Part shown: piece after piece, positions 8,727 to 17,799 of the stretch
Layout: each line of letters starts with the position of its first letter
Numbering within the stretch: position 1 is the stretch's first letter
From: Pelagimonas sp.
Lineage (GTDB): Bacteria; Pseudomonadota; Alphaproteobacteria; Rhodobacterales; Rhodobacteraceae
Reading direction: 5' to 3'
DNA: 64,000 nucleotides
NCBI GenBank assembly: GCA_025210265.1
Contig: JAOASD010000007.1
Coordinates: 1 to 64,000 of the forward strand
Notes under the pieces: generated by a model
Told to the model about the DNA's origin: nothing
Seen by the model: the letters and a program-made list of their open reading frames with translations, nothing else
Database searches by the model: none
Made by a program: the position numbers and the translations under genes

Positions 8727-9595
8727 AACCACTGCCCCGGTTCCATCAGCCCCAGATCCAGCAATTGGCGCGAGTGCCATTCAAACGGCACCGAGTTGTG
8801 CCAGCGGAAATTGCGGATATCAAACGTGCTGCCCGGATTGAGTTTCAGCGCCTTGGCGGTGCGAAACGACACCACGGCCGAGGTCAGGTTGTTGTGCCAG
8901 GGGCAGGCATAGGTGTTGTATTCTTCGTCATTGAACGTGTGATCTTCGCGCAGCTGAAGCCCCGGTTTTGCCCGGAACAGCGCCACGCGGTCGATCTTGC
9001 GTCGCTCTTGCGGCACATGTTCCTCGTAGCGCCAGCGCAGCCCGCCAAAGAAATCCAGCTGGCGGTCTTTCGGGTGGTTGTGATTGGCGGGATCCTTGCG
9101 CGCCAGCGCGTAATAGCCCGAGCGATCCAGCCACGCGTCATCCAGCGATACGGCCTCGGGGGCGCGATCCAGATCACCTGCATACAGATCCACAACATAG
9201 CCCAGCATCGCATCGCGGCGTTCCTCGGCGTGAAAGGCCAGCAATTCGGTCACGCGGCGGCTCTCGCAAAACGGGTAGAACAGATATTCCGCATTGTAGC
9301 AGTAGAACATCCAGGTGCCTTCAGGTGTGGCGGCCAGCACCTTGTTCACATGTTGGGACAGGGTGTTTTCCACCCGCGGGTCATAGCCGATGCGGATCAC
9401 CTTGCCCTGCAGGTCGCGCGCCAGCGGCACCACATCCTCGACAAAGACCAGCACCGTGGCAAAGCCCAGCTGGCGGTGATGGCGCAGGCAGGTGTCCAGC
9501 TCGGCCCCGTCCTCGGCAAACACCATGGCCACGGGCCCTGTCGCCAGTGCCTGACGTCCCTGCGCCAGAAATGCGTCTATGTCACGATACTGCAT
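8723..9595 (-). CDS. Conserved protein of unknown function (possibly glycosyltransferase-like)
   Basis: A 290-residue cytosolic-looking protein with no signal peptide. The opening (GPVAMVFAEDGAELDTCLRH) resembles the first strand of family-2 glycosyltransferase-like proteins. Other conserved-looking blocks are MFYCYNAEYLFYPFCESR, YACPWHNNLTSAVVSFRT and FRWHNSVPFEWHS. I do not recognise a firm family. The start is ATG 9595 because GGAGG lies 7 bases upstream. Its TAG stop coincides with the CTAG flank of the MITE at 8459-8726, so the true C-terminus may have been set or trimmed by that insertion. Confidence 0.65.
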   Translation of the reverse strand: MQYRDIDAFLAQGRQALATGPVAMVFAEDGAELDTCLRHHRQLGFATVLVFVEDVVPLARDLQGKVIRIGYDPRVENTLSQHVNKVLAATPEGTWMFYCYNAEYLFYPFCESRRVTELLAFHAEERRDAMLGYVVDLYAGDLDRAPEAVSLDDAWLDRSGYYALARKDPANHNHPKDRQLDFFGGLRWRYEEHVPQERRKIDRVALFRAKPGLQLREDHTFNDEEYNTYACPWHNNLTSAVVSFRTAKALKLNPGSTFDIRNFRWHNSVPFEWHSRQLLDLGLMEPGQWF

Positions 9596-9738
9596 CGCGG
9601 CCTCCGTTCCCGGTCGTTCCCGAATTTTTGCCACAGACTCGGTGAAAAACTCGTGCATTGCAAGAAAGGGGGGATTCGCGCTATTGCGCCCCCTTGATAC
9701 GTGCCCCGCAACATCCGCCCGCGCGACAGGATACCGAC

Positions 9739-11049
9739 ATGACCACGCCCAAGAAGCTTTTCATCAAGACCTATGGCTGCCAGATGAATGTCTATGACAG
9801 CGAGCGCATGGCCGAGGCCATGGGCGGTCAGGGCTATGTTCAGACCGACAGCGCGGATGATGCGGATATGATCCTGCTCAACACCTGCCATATTCGCGAA
9901 AAAGCGGCGGAAAAGGTCTATTCGGAACTGGGCCGCTACAAGGGGTTGAAGGCCGAAAAACCCGATCTGAAAATCGGCGTGGCGGGCTGTGTTGCCCAGG
10001 CCGAGGGCGAAGAGATCATGCGCCGTCAGCCCATGGTCGATCTGGTTGTCGGACCGCAAAGCTATCACCGCCTGCCCGATCTGACAGCCAAGGCGCAGGC
10101 CGGGGAAAAGGCGCTGGACACCGATTTCCCCGAAGAAGACAAGTTCGAGCATCTCAAATCCCGCCCCAAAGCCAAGCGCGGCCCGACCGCGTTTCTGACC
10201 GTGCAGGAGGGCTGTGACAAATTCTGCGCCTTCTGCGTCGTGCCCTATACCCGTGGTGCCGAGGTCAGCCGCCCGTCCGCCCGCGTCATGACCGAAGCCC
10301 GCGATCTGGTCGAACGCGGCGTGCGCGAAATCACCCTGCTGGGGCAGAATGTGAACGCCTATCACGGCCATGACAAAGGTCTGGCCGGGCTGATCCGCGA
10401 ACTGGCGACCATCGACGGGCTGGAACGCATCCGTTTCACCACCAGCCATCCCAATGACATGGATGACGCGCTGATCGCCGCCCATGGCGACTGCGAAAAG
10501 CTGATGCCCTATCTGCACCTGCCCGTGCAGGCCGGCAGCGACAAAATCCTGAAACGGATGAACCGCAGCCACACCGCCGAACAATATCTGCGCTTGATCG
10601 AGCGCCTGCGCGATGCCCGCCCCGACCTGCACCTGTCAGGCGATTTTATCGTCGGCTTCCCCGAAGAAACCGAAGCAGATTTCCAGGACACCATGGCCCT
10701 GATCGAAGCGGTCAAATATGGCAGCGCCTTCAGTTTCAAATATTCCGAGCGCCCCGGCACCCCGGCGGCTGAACGCCCGCAGGTCGACGAGGCCGAAAAG
10801 GATGACCGCCTGCACCGCCTTCAGGCCCTGCTGACCCGCCAGCAGCGCGAATTGCAGGATGCGATGGTGGGCCGCGATGTCCATGTGCTGTTCGAAAAAC
10901 CCGGCCGCCTCGAAGGCCAGATGGTCGGCAAATCCGAATATCTACACGCGGTGCATGTGGCCGCACCGACCCTGTCGCGCGGCGACATCGCCAAAGTGCG
11001 AATCGTCTCTTCGGGCCCCAACTCGCTGAAAGGCGAGCTGATCGCCTGA
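9739..11049 (+). CDS. miaB: tRNA-2-methylthio-N6-dimethylallyladenosine synthase MiaB
   Basis: A 436-residue radical-SAM methylthiotransferase that adds a methylthio group to i6A37 of tRNAs. The N-terminal cluster-binding domain starts with [15 protein letters not shown], with further Cys in NTCHIREKA and GVAGCVAQ. The radical-SAM triad is Cys159, Cys163 and Cys166 in [20 protein letters not shown] domain closes the protein ([20 protein letters not shown]). The start MTTPKKLF at 9739 follows AGGA and matches family length. It is divergent from the gene at 8723-9595. Confidence 0.96.
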   Translation: MTTPKKLFIKTYGCQMNVYDSERMAEAMGGQGYVQTDSADDADMILLNTCHIREKAAEKVYSELGRYKGLKAEKPDLKIGVAGCVAQAEGEEIMRRQPMVDLVVGPQSYHRLPDLTAKAQAGEKALDTDFPEEDKFEHLKSRPKAKRGPTAFLTVQEGCDKFCAFCVVPYTRGAEVSRPSARVMTEARDLVERGVREITLLGQNVNAYHGHDKGLAGLIRELATIDGLERIRFTTSHPNDMDDALIAAHGDCEKLMPYLHLPVQAGSDKILKRMNRSHTAEQYLRLIERLRDARPDLHLSGDFIVGFPEETEADFQDTMALIEAVKYGSAFSFKYSERPGTPAAERPQVDEAEKDDRLHRLQALLTRQQRELQDAMVGRDVHVLFEKPGRLEGQMVGKSEYLHAVHVAAPTLSRGDIAKVRIVSSGPNSLKGELIA

Positions 11050-11275
11050 CCCGCCACAGCCCAGACCGCCCATTCTGTGACCGCGCGCGGGATTGTTCGC
11101 AATCTCGCACCAATCCTGCGTGAAATGTTTCCCGATCCGACCCAATGTGCTCTGCTTTTCGCTTCACACGCGGGAATTGTTTGCTAATCTGTTGATTATA
11201 GTAAGTTTGCGCGTCTCCGCTGCCAAATCGGTTCTGGCGCGCTTGGGGGAAACAACCAACCAAGGGACAGAGGCT

Positions 11276-11875
11276 GTGGCAAATCGCATTTCCAAGGCCC
11301 TCGGCGCGCTTGCGCTGGCCGCCGTCACGGGTATCTCGGCCACCGCGCCGGTGATGGCCGACGGCACCGGGCAAAACGCACCGTTCATTTCCACACAAAA
11401 CACCCGCACCATTCAGGGCGAACAGTATATTCCGGGCATCTGGGTTGATCCCGATGGCTGTGAACACTGGGTCATGGATGACGGGGTCGAGGGCTATATG
11501 AGCCCCCATGTCAACCGCAAGGGCATCCCGGTCTGCCGCCGGGGCAATGTCTGCGGCGTGATGAATTCCGACCAGTTCTTTGCCACGGACAGCTACCGGA
11601 TTTCCAAATCCGGTCAGGCCCGCCTGGCCGAGTTCTTTCAGGGCGCATCGGCCACGGCCTTTGTGATCGCCGGTCACACCGACAGCCGCGCCAGCGACGC
11701 CTATAACATGAAGCTCAGCTATAACCGCGCCTTGTCCGTGGCCAAGGTGGGTCGTTCGGTTGGCGCACGCATTTCCGACATTCGCGGCTATGGCGAACGT
11801 ATGCCGGTGGCCAGCAATGGCACCACCACAGGCATGGCCAAAAACCGCCGTGTCGAAATCATCTGCATCCGCTGA
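11276..11875 (+). CDS. OmpA-like envelope protein with WxDPxGCxHW module
   Basis: A 199-residue exported protein with a signal peptide (ALALAAVTGISATAPVMA, cleavage near residue 28). Residues 54-87 form a compact module GIWVDPDGCEHWVMDDGVEG ending in PVC. The C-terminal half is an OmpA-like peptidoglycan-binding domain (FVIAGHTDSRASDAYN, LSYNRALSVAKV, and a closing NRRVEIICIR). The start is GTG 11276 with GAGG 4-5 bases upstream. The next gene, 15 bases on, is a lipoprotein repeating the same module, so the pair probably works together at the outer membrane-peptidoglycan interface. Confidence 0.85.
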   Translation: MANRISKALGALALAAVTGISATAPVMADGTGQNAPFISTQNTRTIQGEQYIPGIWVDPDGCEHWVMDDGVEGYMSPHVNRKGIPVCRRGNVCGVMNSDQFFATDSYRISKSGQARLAEFFQGASATAFVIAGHTDSRASDAYNMKLSYNRALSVAKVGRSVGARISDIRGYGERMPVASNGTTTGMAKNRRVEIICIR

Positions 11876-11890
11876 TTGGGGGCCAAGACT

Positions 11891-12214
11891 ATGACACTGA
11901 CCAAACTGGCCTTTCTGATTGGCGCCGCAACCCTTGTGGCGGGCTGTGAACTGGGCGACGGCGTCGGCGCCTATGGCCCCGACAAAAGCATCGACCGCGG
12001 CATCGACAGCAAAGACCTGAGCCAGCTGAAGGCCGGCATCTGGATCGACCCGAATGGCTGCGATCACTGGATCATCGACGACGGGGTCGAGGGCTATCTG
12101 TCCGCCCGTCTCGACAAATATGGCAAACCGGTCTGTTCCGGCGCAGCCCCACCCACCGTCGCCACCGGCGATTTCAAAGGCGGCTCGACCTCGATCATCG
12201 GCGACCCGCTCTGA
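11891..12214 (+). CDS. Small lipoprotein with WxDPxGCxHW module
   Basis: A 107-residue lipoprotein with a classical lipobox (LVAGC, Cys19) after a hydrophobic signal. Residues 49-82 (GIWIDPNGCDHWIIDDGVEG, ending in PVC) match residues 54-87 of the upstream OmpA-like protein almost position for position, including both cysteines. The remainder is low-complexity Gly/Ser/Thr. The ATG at 11891 is chosen; an in-frame TTG at 11876 directly abuts the previous stop but lacks a ribosome site. The function of the module is unknown; paired Cys and His suggest a disulphide or metal site. Confidence 0.8.
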   Translation: MTLTKLAFLIGAATLVAGCELGDGVGAYGPDKSIDRGIDSKDLSQLKAGIWIDPNGCDHWIIDDGVEGYLSARLDKYGKPVCSGAAPPTVATGDFKGGSTSIIGDPL

Positions 12215-12237
12215 TCTGTCGATCAGACCAAAAACCG

Positions 12238-12265
12238 GGCCGCGCGGGTTTCGCGCGGCCTTTTT
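12238..12265 (+). terminator. Rho-independent terminator
   Basis: A perfect 9-bp stem GGCCGCGCG/CGCGCGGCC with loop GGTTT and a TTTTT tail, closing the OmpA-like/lipoprotein unit. Confidence 0.9.
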
Positions 12266-12356
12266 CGTTTCAACCCGATGACAATCGCGCCGCACCGCTT
12301 GCACAGGACGCCGCCGCTTGGCACGATAGGCTATAACTTATGCGCCGGAGAGATGC

Positions 12357-13331
12357 GTGAATACGGGCACCCAGCACGAAGCCATCCTAGAATTCCCCGA
12401 CAATCGTCTGCTGATTGATCTGTGCGGAGAATATGATCGCAACCTGACAGACATCGAAGCCCGCACCGGGGTGCAGATCCTGCGCCGCGGAAACCAGCTG
12501 GCGATTCACGGCGATCCCGAATCCCAGGCAGACGCGACCGAAGTGCTGCGCGCGCTCTATGAACGGCTGGAACAGGGGCGCGATGTCAGCAGCGGTGAAA
12601 TCGACCGCCAGTTCCGCATGGGCGAGGACACAGGCCCCGAATCGCAGATGGAGATGTTCTCTGGCGGCAAGGTCGAAATCAAAACCCGCAAAAAGCTGAT
12701 CGAACCGCGCACCGACGCGCAAAAAGCCTATGTTCAGTCGCTCTTTGCCAATGAACTGGCCTTTGGCATCGGCCCGGCAGGCACCGGCAAAACCTATCTG
12801 GCCGTCGCCGTGGGCGTGAACATGCTGATCAATGGCGAGGTCGACAAGATCATCCTGTCCCGCCCCGCGGTCGAAGCGGGCGAAAAGCTGGGCTACCTGC
12901 CCGGCGACATGAAGGAAAAGGTCGACCCCTACATGCAGCCGCTCTACGACGCGCTGAATGATTTCCTACCCGGCAAACAGCTGGGCAAGATGATCGAGGA
13001 AAAGACCGTCGAAATCGCGCCGCTGGCCTTCATGCGTGGGCGCACGCTGGCCAATGCCTTTGTTGTGCTGGACGAGGCGCAGAACGCCACCTCGATGCAG
13101 ATGAAAATGTTCCTGACCCGACTTGGCGAAGGATCGCGCATGGTGATCACGGGCGATCGGACCCAGATCGACCTGCCGCGCGGCGTGGCCTCGGGCCTGG
13201 CCGATGCGGAACGCCTGCTGACCAGCATCCCCAACATCTCGTTCAACTATTTCACTGGCAAAGACGTGGTGCGCCATCCGCTTGTGGCCGCCATCATCGA
13301 AGCCTATGAGAAAGACGCGGAAACGCCTTAG
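12357..13331 (+). CDS. phoH: PhoH-like ATPase (YbeZ)
   Basis: A 324-residue protein with an N-terminal KH-like region (about 20-95) and a P-loop NTPase core. Walker A is GPAGTGKTYLA near residue 140, and Walker B is FVVLDEAQNAT. PhoH/YbeZ partners with the endoribonuclease YbeY in rRNA maturation. Here it leads the conserved ybeZ-ybeY-corC-lnt block. The GTG at 12357 is used because GGAGAG precedes it. An AT-containing TATAAC box lies about 20 bases upstream, but no convincing -35 was found. Confidence 0.93.
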   Translation: MNTGTQHEAILEFPDNRLLIDLCGEYDRNLTDIEARTGVQILRRGNQLAIHGDPESQADATEVLRALYERLEQGRDVSSGEIDRQFRMGEDTGPESQMEMFSGGKVEIKTRKKLIEPRTDAQKAYVQSLFANELAFGIGPAGTGKTYLAVAVGVNMLINGEVDKIILSRPAVEAGEKLGYLPGDMKEKVDPYMQPLYDALNDFLPGKQLGKMIEEKTVEIAPLAFMRGRTLANAFVVLDEAQNATSMQMKMFLTRLGEGSRMVITGDRTQIDLPRGVASGLADAERLLTSIPNISFNYFTGKDVVRHPLVAAIIEAYEKDAETP

Positions 13332-13332
13332 G

Positions 13333-13381
13333 CTTCTTTGCTTTGAAAATACTCCTGGGGGTCCGGGGGCAACGCCCCCGG
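13333..13381 (-). repeat. Dispersed palindromic intergenic repeat, copy A
   Basis: The reverse complement reads as a GGGGGC...GCCCCC palindrome followed by GGAGTATTTTCAAAG and a purine-rich AAGAAG end. The same architecture recurs at 18522-18580 and 36284-36341. It lies between phoH and ybeY, so ybeY's translation start is embedded just after it. Confidence 0.75.
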
Positions 13382-13388
13382 CTTGGCC

Positions 13389-13892
13389 ATGCTGACTGAT
13401 ACGATCATCGAAGACGACCGCTGGGAACAGGCGGATCTGCCCGCCCTGGCCGAAAAAGCCGCGCAGGCCACGCTGGCCCATCTGGACATGGCGGACAGCT
13501 ATGAAATCGCGATCCTCGCCTGTGATGACACCCGCATCGCCGCGCTGAACGGCGATTTTCGCGACAAACCCAGCGCAACCAACGTGCTGTCCTGGCCGTC
13601 TGAGGAACGCGGTGCCCCGGAGCCCGGCGGCGCGCCTTTCGCGCCCCAGGACGAAGAACTTGGCGACATCGCCATCGCCTATGAAACCTGCGCCCGTGAG
13701 GCACAGGACCAGGGCAAAACCATGACCGATCACGTGACCCATCTGCTGGTTCACGGCATCCTTCACCTTTTGGGCTATGACCATATCCGTGACGCGGATG
13801 CCACGCTGATGGAAGGGCTTGAAGTTTCCATACTTGGCAAACTGGGTATCGCAGACCCATATAGGGATATTGATGGGCCACAGGGCCTCTGA
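13389..13892 (+). CDS. ybeY: rRNA maturation endoribonuclease YbeY
   Basis: A 167-residue zinc-dependent endoribonuclease for 16S rRNA 3'-end maturation and ribosome quality control. The family signature is HLLVHGILHLLGYDH near residue 117, which supplies the metal-binding histidines. SATNVLSWPSEE is the other conserved block. The ATG at 13389 lies directly downstream of the palindromic repeat and no good Shine-Dalgarno is visible; an in-frame TTG at 13383 is the alternative. It is probably co-transcribed with phoH and corC. Confidence 0.93.
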   Translation: MLTDTIIEDDRWEQADLPALAEKAAQATLAHLDMADSYEIAILACDDTRIAALNGDFRDKPSATNVLSWPSEERGAPEPGGAPFAPQDEELGDIAIAYETCAREAQDQGKTMTDHVTHLLVHGILHLLGYDHIRDADATLMEGLEVSILGKLGIADPYRDIDGPQGL

Positions 13893-13906
13893 CTGGAACA
13901 GGATTA

Positions 13907-14839
13907 ATGGGCGATAACGACGGCTCGTCTAACGCAGCGCAGGGCGCGCAAAAGACGAGAGACATGAACGGAGATCCCTCCGCAGGCTTTCTGCGGCGGC
14001 TGTTTGGCCGCTCCGACAAACAGGACAGCACAACCGCCCCGCAAGGCGGGTCAGAACCACGCGCGCCCACGCCCCCCAGCCACGGCATGATCAACCTGCG
14101 CCGGATGCGGGTCGAAGACGTGGCCGTCCCCAAGGCTGACATCACAGCAGTGCCCATCACCACCACGCGCGACGAACTGGTGCAGGTCTTTCGTGACACC
14201 GGCCTGACCCGCCTGCCGGTCTATGACGGCACGCTGGACACCCCGGTCGGCATGGCGCACCTCAAGGATTTTGCACTGCGCTACGCCATGGGCGGCAATG
14301 GGCAGGATTTTGACCTGCGCGCCATGCTGCGCCCGCTGGTCTATGTGCCGCCTTCGATGACCATCGGCGTGCTGCTGACCAAAATGCAGACCGAGCGGCG
14401 GCATATGGCGCTGGTGATCGACGAATATGGCGGCGTGGACGGGCTGGTCACGATCGAGGATCTGATCGAGCAGGTCATCGGTGAAATCGAGGACGAGCAC
14501 GACACTGACGAAGCCCAGCTATGGCTGCGCGAGGGCGAGGATTGTTATCTGGCGCAGGCCAAAACACCGCTGATTGAATTCGAGGCCGAGCTGGGCTTTC
14601 ACCTGACCGATCACGAGGAAATCGACCCAGAGGAAATCGACACGCTGGGCGGTCTGGTCTTTATGCTGGCGGGCCGCGTGCCCGCGCGCGGAGAGATCGT
14701 GCGCCACCCCGCCGGGCCCGAGTTCGAGGTGGTCGATGCCGATCCCCGCCGGATCAAGCGCCTGCGCGTGCGTCTGACCCCCGCCAATGGCGGTGCGTCG
14801 GCGGCAATGCCCGAAACAGGTGACGCCAGCTATGGCTGA
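13907..14839 (+). CDS. corC: CorC/HlyC-type CBS-domain protein
   Basis: A 310-residue cytosolic protein with two CBS domains (about 60-115 and 125-185; VEDVAVPKADITAVP and MALVIDEYGGVDGLVTIED) and a C-terminal CorC_HlyC domain (about 200-290, EEIDTLGGLVFMLAGRVPARG). Relatives are linked to magnesium/cobalt efflux and membrane-associated ion control. The ATG at 13907 follows AGGA. The stop overlaps the lnt start by 8 bases (ATGGCTGA), so translation is coupled. Confidence 0.92.
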   Translation: MGDNDGSSNAAQGAQKTRDMNGDPSAGFLRRLFGRSDKQDSTTAPQGGSEPRAPTPPSHGMINLRRMRVEDVAVPKADITAVPITTTRDELVQVFRDTGLTRLPVYDGTLDTPVGMAHLKDFALRYAMGGNGQDFDLRAMLRPLVYVPPSMTIGVLLTKMQTERRHMALVIDEYGGVDGLVTIEDLIEQVIGEIEDEHDTDEAQLWLREGEDCYLAQAKTPLIEFEAELGFHLTDHEEIDPEEIDTLGGLVFMLAGRVPARGEIVRHPAGPEFEVVDADPRRIKRLRVRLTPANGGASAAMPETGDASYG

Positions 14840-16403
14840 ACCGGGCCGCGCTGCGCCTGGTGATCTCCGCCCCACCCCGCTGCATCGCGGTTTGCGCTTG
14901 CCCCTCGCTCTGGTGTCGGGGCTGGCCATGGGGCTGGGCACCGCTCCGTTCGAAATCTGGCCCGTCGCATTGTTGGGTCTGGTTGGGGCGTTCTGGCTGT
15001 TCCTGCGCGCCCCTGGCGGGATACTGGCCGTGGGCACCGGATGGTTTGTCGGGCTTGGCTATTTCGGCCTGTCCATGGGCTGGATTGTCGAACCATTCCT
15101 TGTGGATATGGCGACGACAGGCTGGATGGCTCCGTTTGGATTGTTGGGATTGGCGGGCGGATTGTCCCTGTTCTGGGCGCTGGCCTTTTGGGGCGCGTCC
15201 CATGCGCGGCGCTGGCCATTGGCCGCGCTGGTCCTGTGCTGGGCCGCAGCCGAACTGGCCCGCGCCTATGTGCTAACGGGGTTTCCGTGGGGGTTGGTGG
15301 GGTATCTGTTGCTGCCAACCTCAGCGATCCAATGGGCGTCGTTCATCGGACCGCATGGAATGACATTGGCCACGCTGGCCCTGTGCGCGGGTGCGGCTGG
15401 CGCGCTGCGGGATCTGCGGTGGCGGGATCTTCTGTCCATCAAACCCGTGCAATCTGAGGGGGGCTTTATCGCCTATGGGTTGGGCGCGGTTCTGTTTCTC
15501 GGCGGCCTGTGGCTGACCCCGCCCGAGCAGGATCTGAACGACCGCCCGGTGATCCGCCTGATCCAGCCCAACGCCGCCCAGCATGAGAAATGGGATCCTG
15601 ACATGGTCCCCATTTTCTTTGAGCGGCAAGTGAACTTCACCGCTGCCCGCGCTGCGCCTGGCCAACCACGCCCGTCCCTGATCCTCTGGCCCGAGACATC
15701 GGTGCCGGTACTACTGGACAACGCGGGGCCGACTCTGGCCGCGATCTCTGACGCGGCAAAGGGCATCCCAGTCGCATTGGGAATTCAACGCTATGACCCC
15801 GGTCAGGGATATTTCAACACGCTGGCCTATCTGGACCCGCTGGGCGCGGTCAGCCAGACCTATGACAAACATCACCTTGTGCCGTTTGGCGAATACATGC
15901 CCGCCGCCGCGCTGTTCAAACGCTGGAATATTGCCGGGCTCGCCGCGCGCGCCGATGGCGGGTACAGCGCAGGCCCCGGCCCAGCCCTGCTGGATCTGGG
16001 ACCACTGGGCAAAGCCCTGCCACTGATCTGTTACGAAGCAGTCTTTCCGCAGGATGTGCACCGCGCCCCGGCCCGCCCCGACCTGCTGCTGCAAATCACC
16101 AATGATGCGTGGTTTGGCGAATGGTCCGGCCCCTATCAGCATCTGGCACAGGCCAGAATGCGCGCCATCGAACAGGGGCTGCCCATGGTGCGCGTCGCCA
16201 ATACCGGCGTGTCCGCGGTGATCGACGGCGCCGGACGCATCACCGCCCATCTGCCGCTGGGTGTTGCGGGTTTTCTGGATGCGGCGCTGCCTGCGCCCGC
16301 GCGCGTAACCTTTTATTCACGCACCGGCGATCTACCTGCTCTGTTACTTCTTATGCTTCTCGCCATTGGCCTTATTCGGGCCGAACGCCAGATTTCCGAT
16401 TGA
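14832..16403 (+). CDS. lnt: Apolipoprotein N-acyltransferase Lnt
   Basis: A 523-residue inner-membrane enzyme that adds the third acyl chain to lipoproteins. About six hydrophobic helices occupy residues 20-220, followed by a periplasmic nitrilase-like domain and one last helix (LPALLLLMLLAIGLI). The catalytic triad is Glu288 (WPETSVP), Lys346 (DKHHLVPFGEY) and Cys400 (PLICYEAVFP). The start at 14832 overlaps corC. Its product acts on lipoproteins such as those encoded at 11891 and 38919. Confidence 0.95.
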   Translation: MAEPGRAAPGDLRPTPLHRGLRLPLALVSGLAMGLGTAPFEIWPVALLGLVGAFWLFLRAPGGILAVGTGWFVGLGYFGLSMGWIVEPFLVDMATTGWMAPFGLLGLAGGLSLFWALAFWGASHARRWPLAALVLCWAAAELARAYVLTGFPWGLVGYLLLPTSAIQWASFIGPHGMTLATLALCAGAAGALRDLRWRDLLSIKPVQSEGGFIAYGLGAVLFLGGLWLTPPEQDLNDRPVIRLIQPNAAQHEKWDPDMVPIFFERQVNFTAARAAPGQPRPSLILWPETSVPVLLDNAGPTLAAISDAAKGIPVALGIQRYDPGQGYFNTLAYLDPLGAVSQTYDKHHLVPFGEYMPAAALFKRWNIAGLAARADGGYSAGPGPALLDLGPLGKALPLICYEAVFPQDVHRAPARPDLLLQITNDAWFGEWSGPYQHLAQARMRAIEQGLPMVRVANTGVSAVIDGAGRITAHLPLGVAGFLDAALPAPARVTFYSRTGDLPALLLLMLLAIGLIRAERQISD

Positions 16404-16440
16404 CCCTGCCCGCGCGCGGGCGTAACGCCAAGCGATCAAA

Positions 16441-16490
16441 CCACCGTCACAACGGCTTCCTGGCGTGGCGGTGTGGATCTTAATGGAGCA
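16441..16490 (+). promoter_or_regulatory. SAM/SAH riboswitch controlling metK
   Basis: CACCGTCAC (16442-16450) pairs with GTGGCGGTG (16465-16473; 9 bp, one G-U). The loop carries AACGGCTTCCTGGC, and the 3' tail is AATGGAGCA. GCTTCC in the loop can pair with GGAGC in the tail, forming the H-type pseudoknot that hides the Shine-Dalgarno. This matches the known SAM/SAH class, which in Rhodobacterales precedes metK. Ligand binding should lower translation of metK. Confidence 0.9.
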
Positions 16491-16496
16491 CTTCCC

Positions 16497-17675
16497 ATGT
16501 CCCGCAAGAACTACATCTTTACCTCCGAGTCCGTTTCGGAAGGCCATCCCGACAAGGTTTGCGACCGGATTTCCGACGCGATCCTGGATGCGTTCCTGGC
16601 CGAAGACCCGCTGGCCCGTGTGGCCTGCGAAACCTTTGCCACGACCAACCATGTGGTTGTCGGCGGCGAGGTCGGCCTGACCGATCAGGCCAAACTGTCT
16701 GAATTTATGCAGAAAATCCCCGATATCGCGCGGGCCTGCATCAAGGACATTGGCTATGAGCAGGAGAAATTCCACCACGCGACCTGCCAGATCACCAACC
16801 TGCTGCACGAACAATCCGCGCATATCGCGCAGGGCGTGACCGGCGAGCGCGGCGATGAGGGCGCAGGCGATCAGGGCATCATGTTTGGCTATGCCACCAA
16901 TGAAACGCCCGAACTGATGCCCGCCCCGATTCAATACTCCCATGCGATTCTCCGCCGTCTGGCAGAGGTGCGCAAATCCGGGGCCGAGCCCCTGCTGCGC
17001 CCGGATGCCAAATCGCAGATCTCGGTACGCTATGAGGATGGCAAACCCGTGGGCGTGACCTCGATCGTGCTGTCGACCCAGCATGAATCCGAGGCGCAAA
17101 GCAGCGATGACATCCGTGCCATCGTCGAGCCTTATATCCGCGATGTTCTGCCCGACGGCTGGATTTCCGCCGACACCGAATGGTGGGTCAACCCGACCGG
17201 CACTTTTGTCATTGGTGGTCCAGATGGTGATGCTGGCCTGACCGGGCGCAAGATCATCGTCGACACCTATGGCGGTGCTGCACCCCATGGCGGCGGTGCG
17301 TTTTCCGGCAAGGATCCGACCAAGGTGGACCGCTCGGCCGCCTATGCCTCGCGCTATCTGGCGAAAAACGTCGTGGCCTCGGGCATGGCGGATCGCTGCA
17401 CCGTGCAGCTGAGCTATGCGATTGGTGTGGCCAAACCGCTGTCGATCTATGTCGACACCCATGGCACCGGCGACGTTGCCCCCGCCGCAATCGAAGCCGC
17501 GATTCCGCAGGTCATGGACCTGACCCCGCGCGGCATCCGCACCCATCTGGGGCTGAACAAACCGATCTATGCCCGCACTGCCGCCTATGGCCATTTCGGC
17601 CGCGCCCCCGAGGCCGATGGCGGGTTCAGCTGGGAACGCACCGATCTGGTCGAGGCGCTGAAAAAAGCGGTCTGA
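16497..17675 (+). CDS. metK: S-adenosylmethionine synthetase MetK
   Basis: A 392-residue methionine adenosyltransferase making SAM from methionine and ATP. Signatures are [19 protein letters not shown] at the N-terminus, [12 protein letters not shown], and the phosphate loop [19 protein letters not shown]. The start MSRKNYIF at 16497 is set by GGAG 9 bases upstream, which is also the 3' strand of the riboswitch pseudoknot. A terminator follows the stop, so metK is a single-gene unit under feedback control. Confidence 0.97.
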   Translation: MSRKNYIFTSESVSEGHPDKVCDRISDAILDAFLAEDPLARVACETFATTNHVVVGGEVGLTDQAKLSEFMQKIPDIARACIKDIGYEQEKFHHATCQITNLLHEQSAHIAQGVTGERGDEGAGDQGIMFGYATNETPELMPAPIQYSHAILRRLAEVRKSGAEPLLRPDAKSQISVRYEDGKPVGVTSIVLSTQHESEAQSSDDIRAIVEPYIRDVLPDGWISADTEWWVNPTGTFVIGGPDGDAGLTGRKIIVDTYGGAAPHGGGAFSGKDPTKVDRSAAYASRYLAKNVVASGMADRCTVQLSYAIGVAKPLSIYVDTHGTGDVAPAAIEAAIPQVMDLTPRGIRTHLGLNKPIYARTAAYGHFGRAPEADGGFSWERTDLVEALKKAV

Positions 17676-17696
17676 CCGGGATCAGCAGACACAGGA

Positions 17697-17725
17697 AACG
17701 CCCCGCCTTTGGTTGGGGCGTTTTT
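17697..17725 (+). terminator. Rho-independent terminator after metK
   Basis: ACGCCCC (17698-17704) pairs with GGGGCGT (17715-17721), followed by TTTTTCTTTG. Confidence 0.85.
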
Positions 17726-17799
17726 CTTTGCCCCCGCCACAGCGCAAGCGGCGGATCAAAGATGGACAGGCGCGGCACTTCCGGCTATGTGGCCCGGCC

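Noticed and set aside
10736-12304. 522-codon minus-strand frame opposite miaB and the OmpA-like genes
   Set aside because: Covers three real genes and a terminator on the other strand; no domain.
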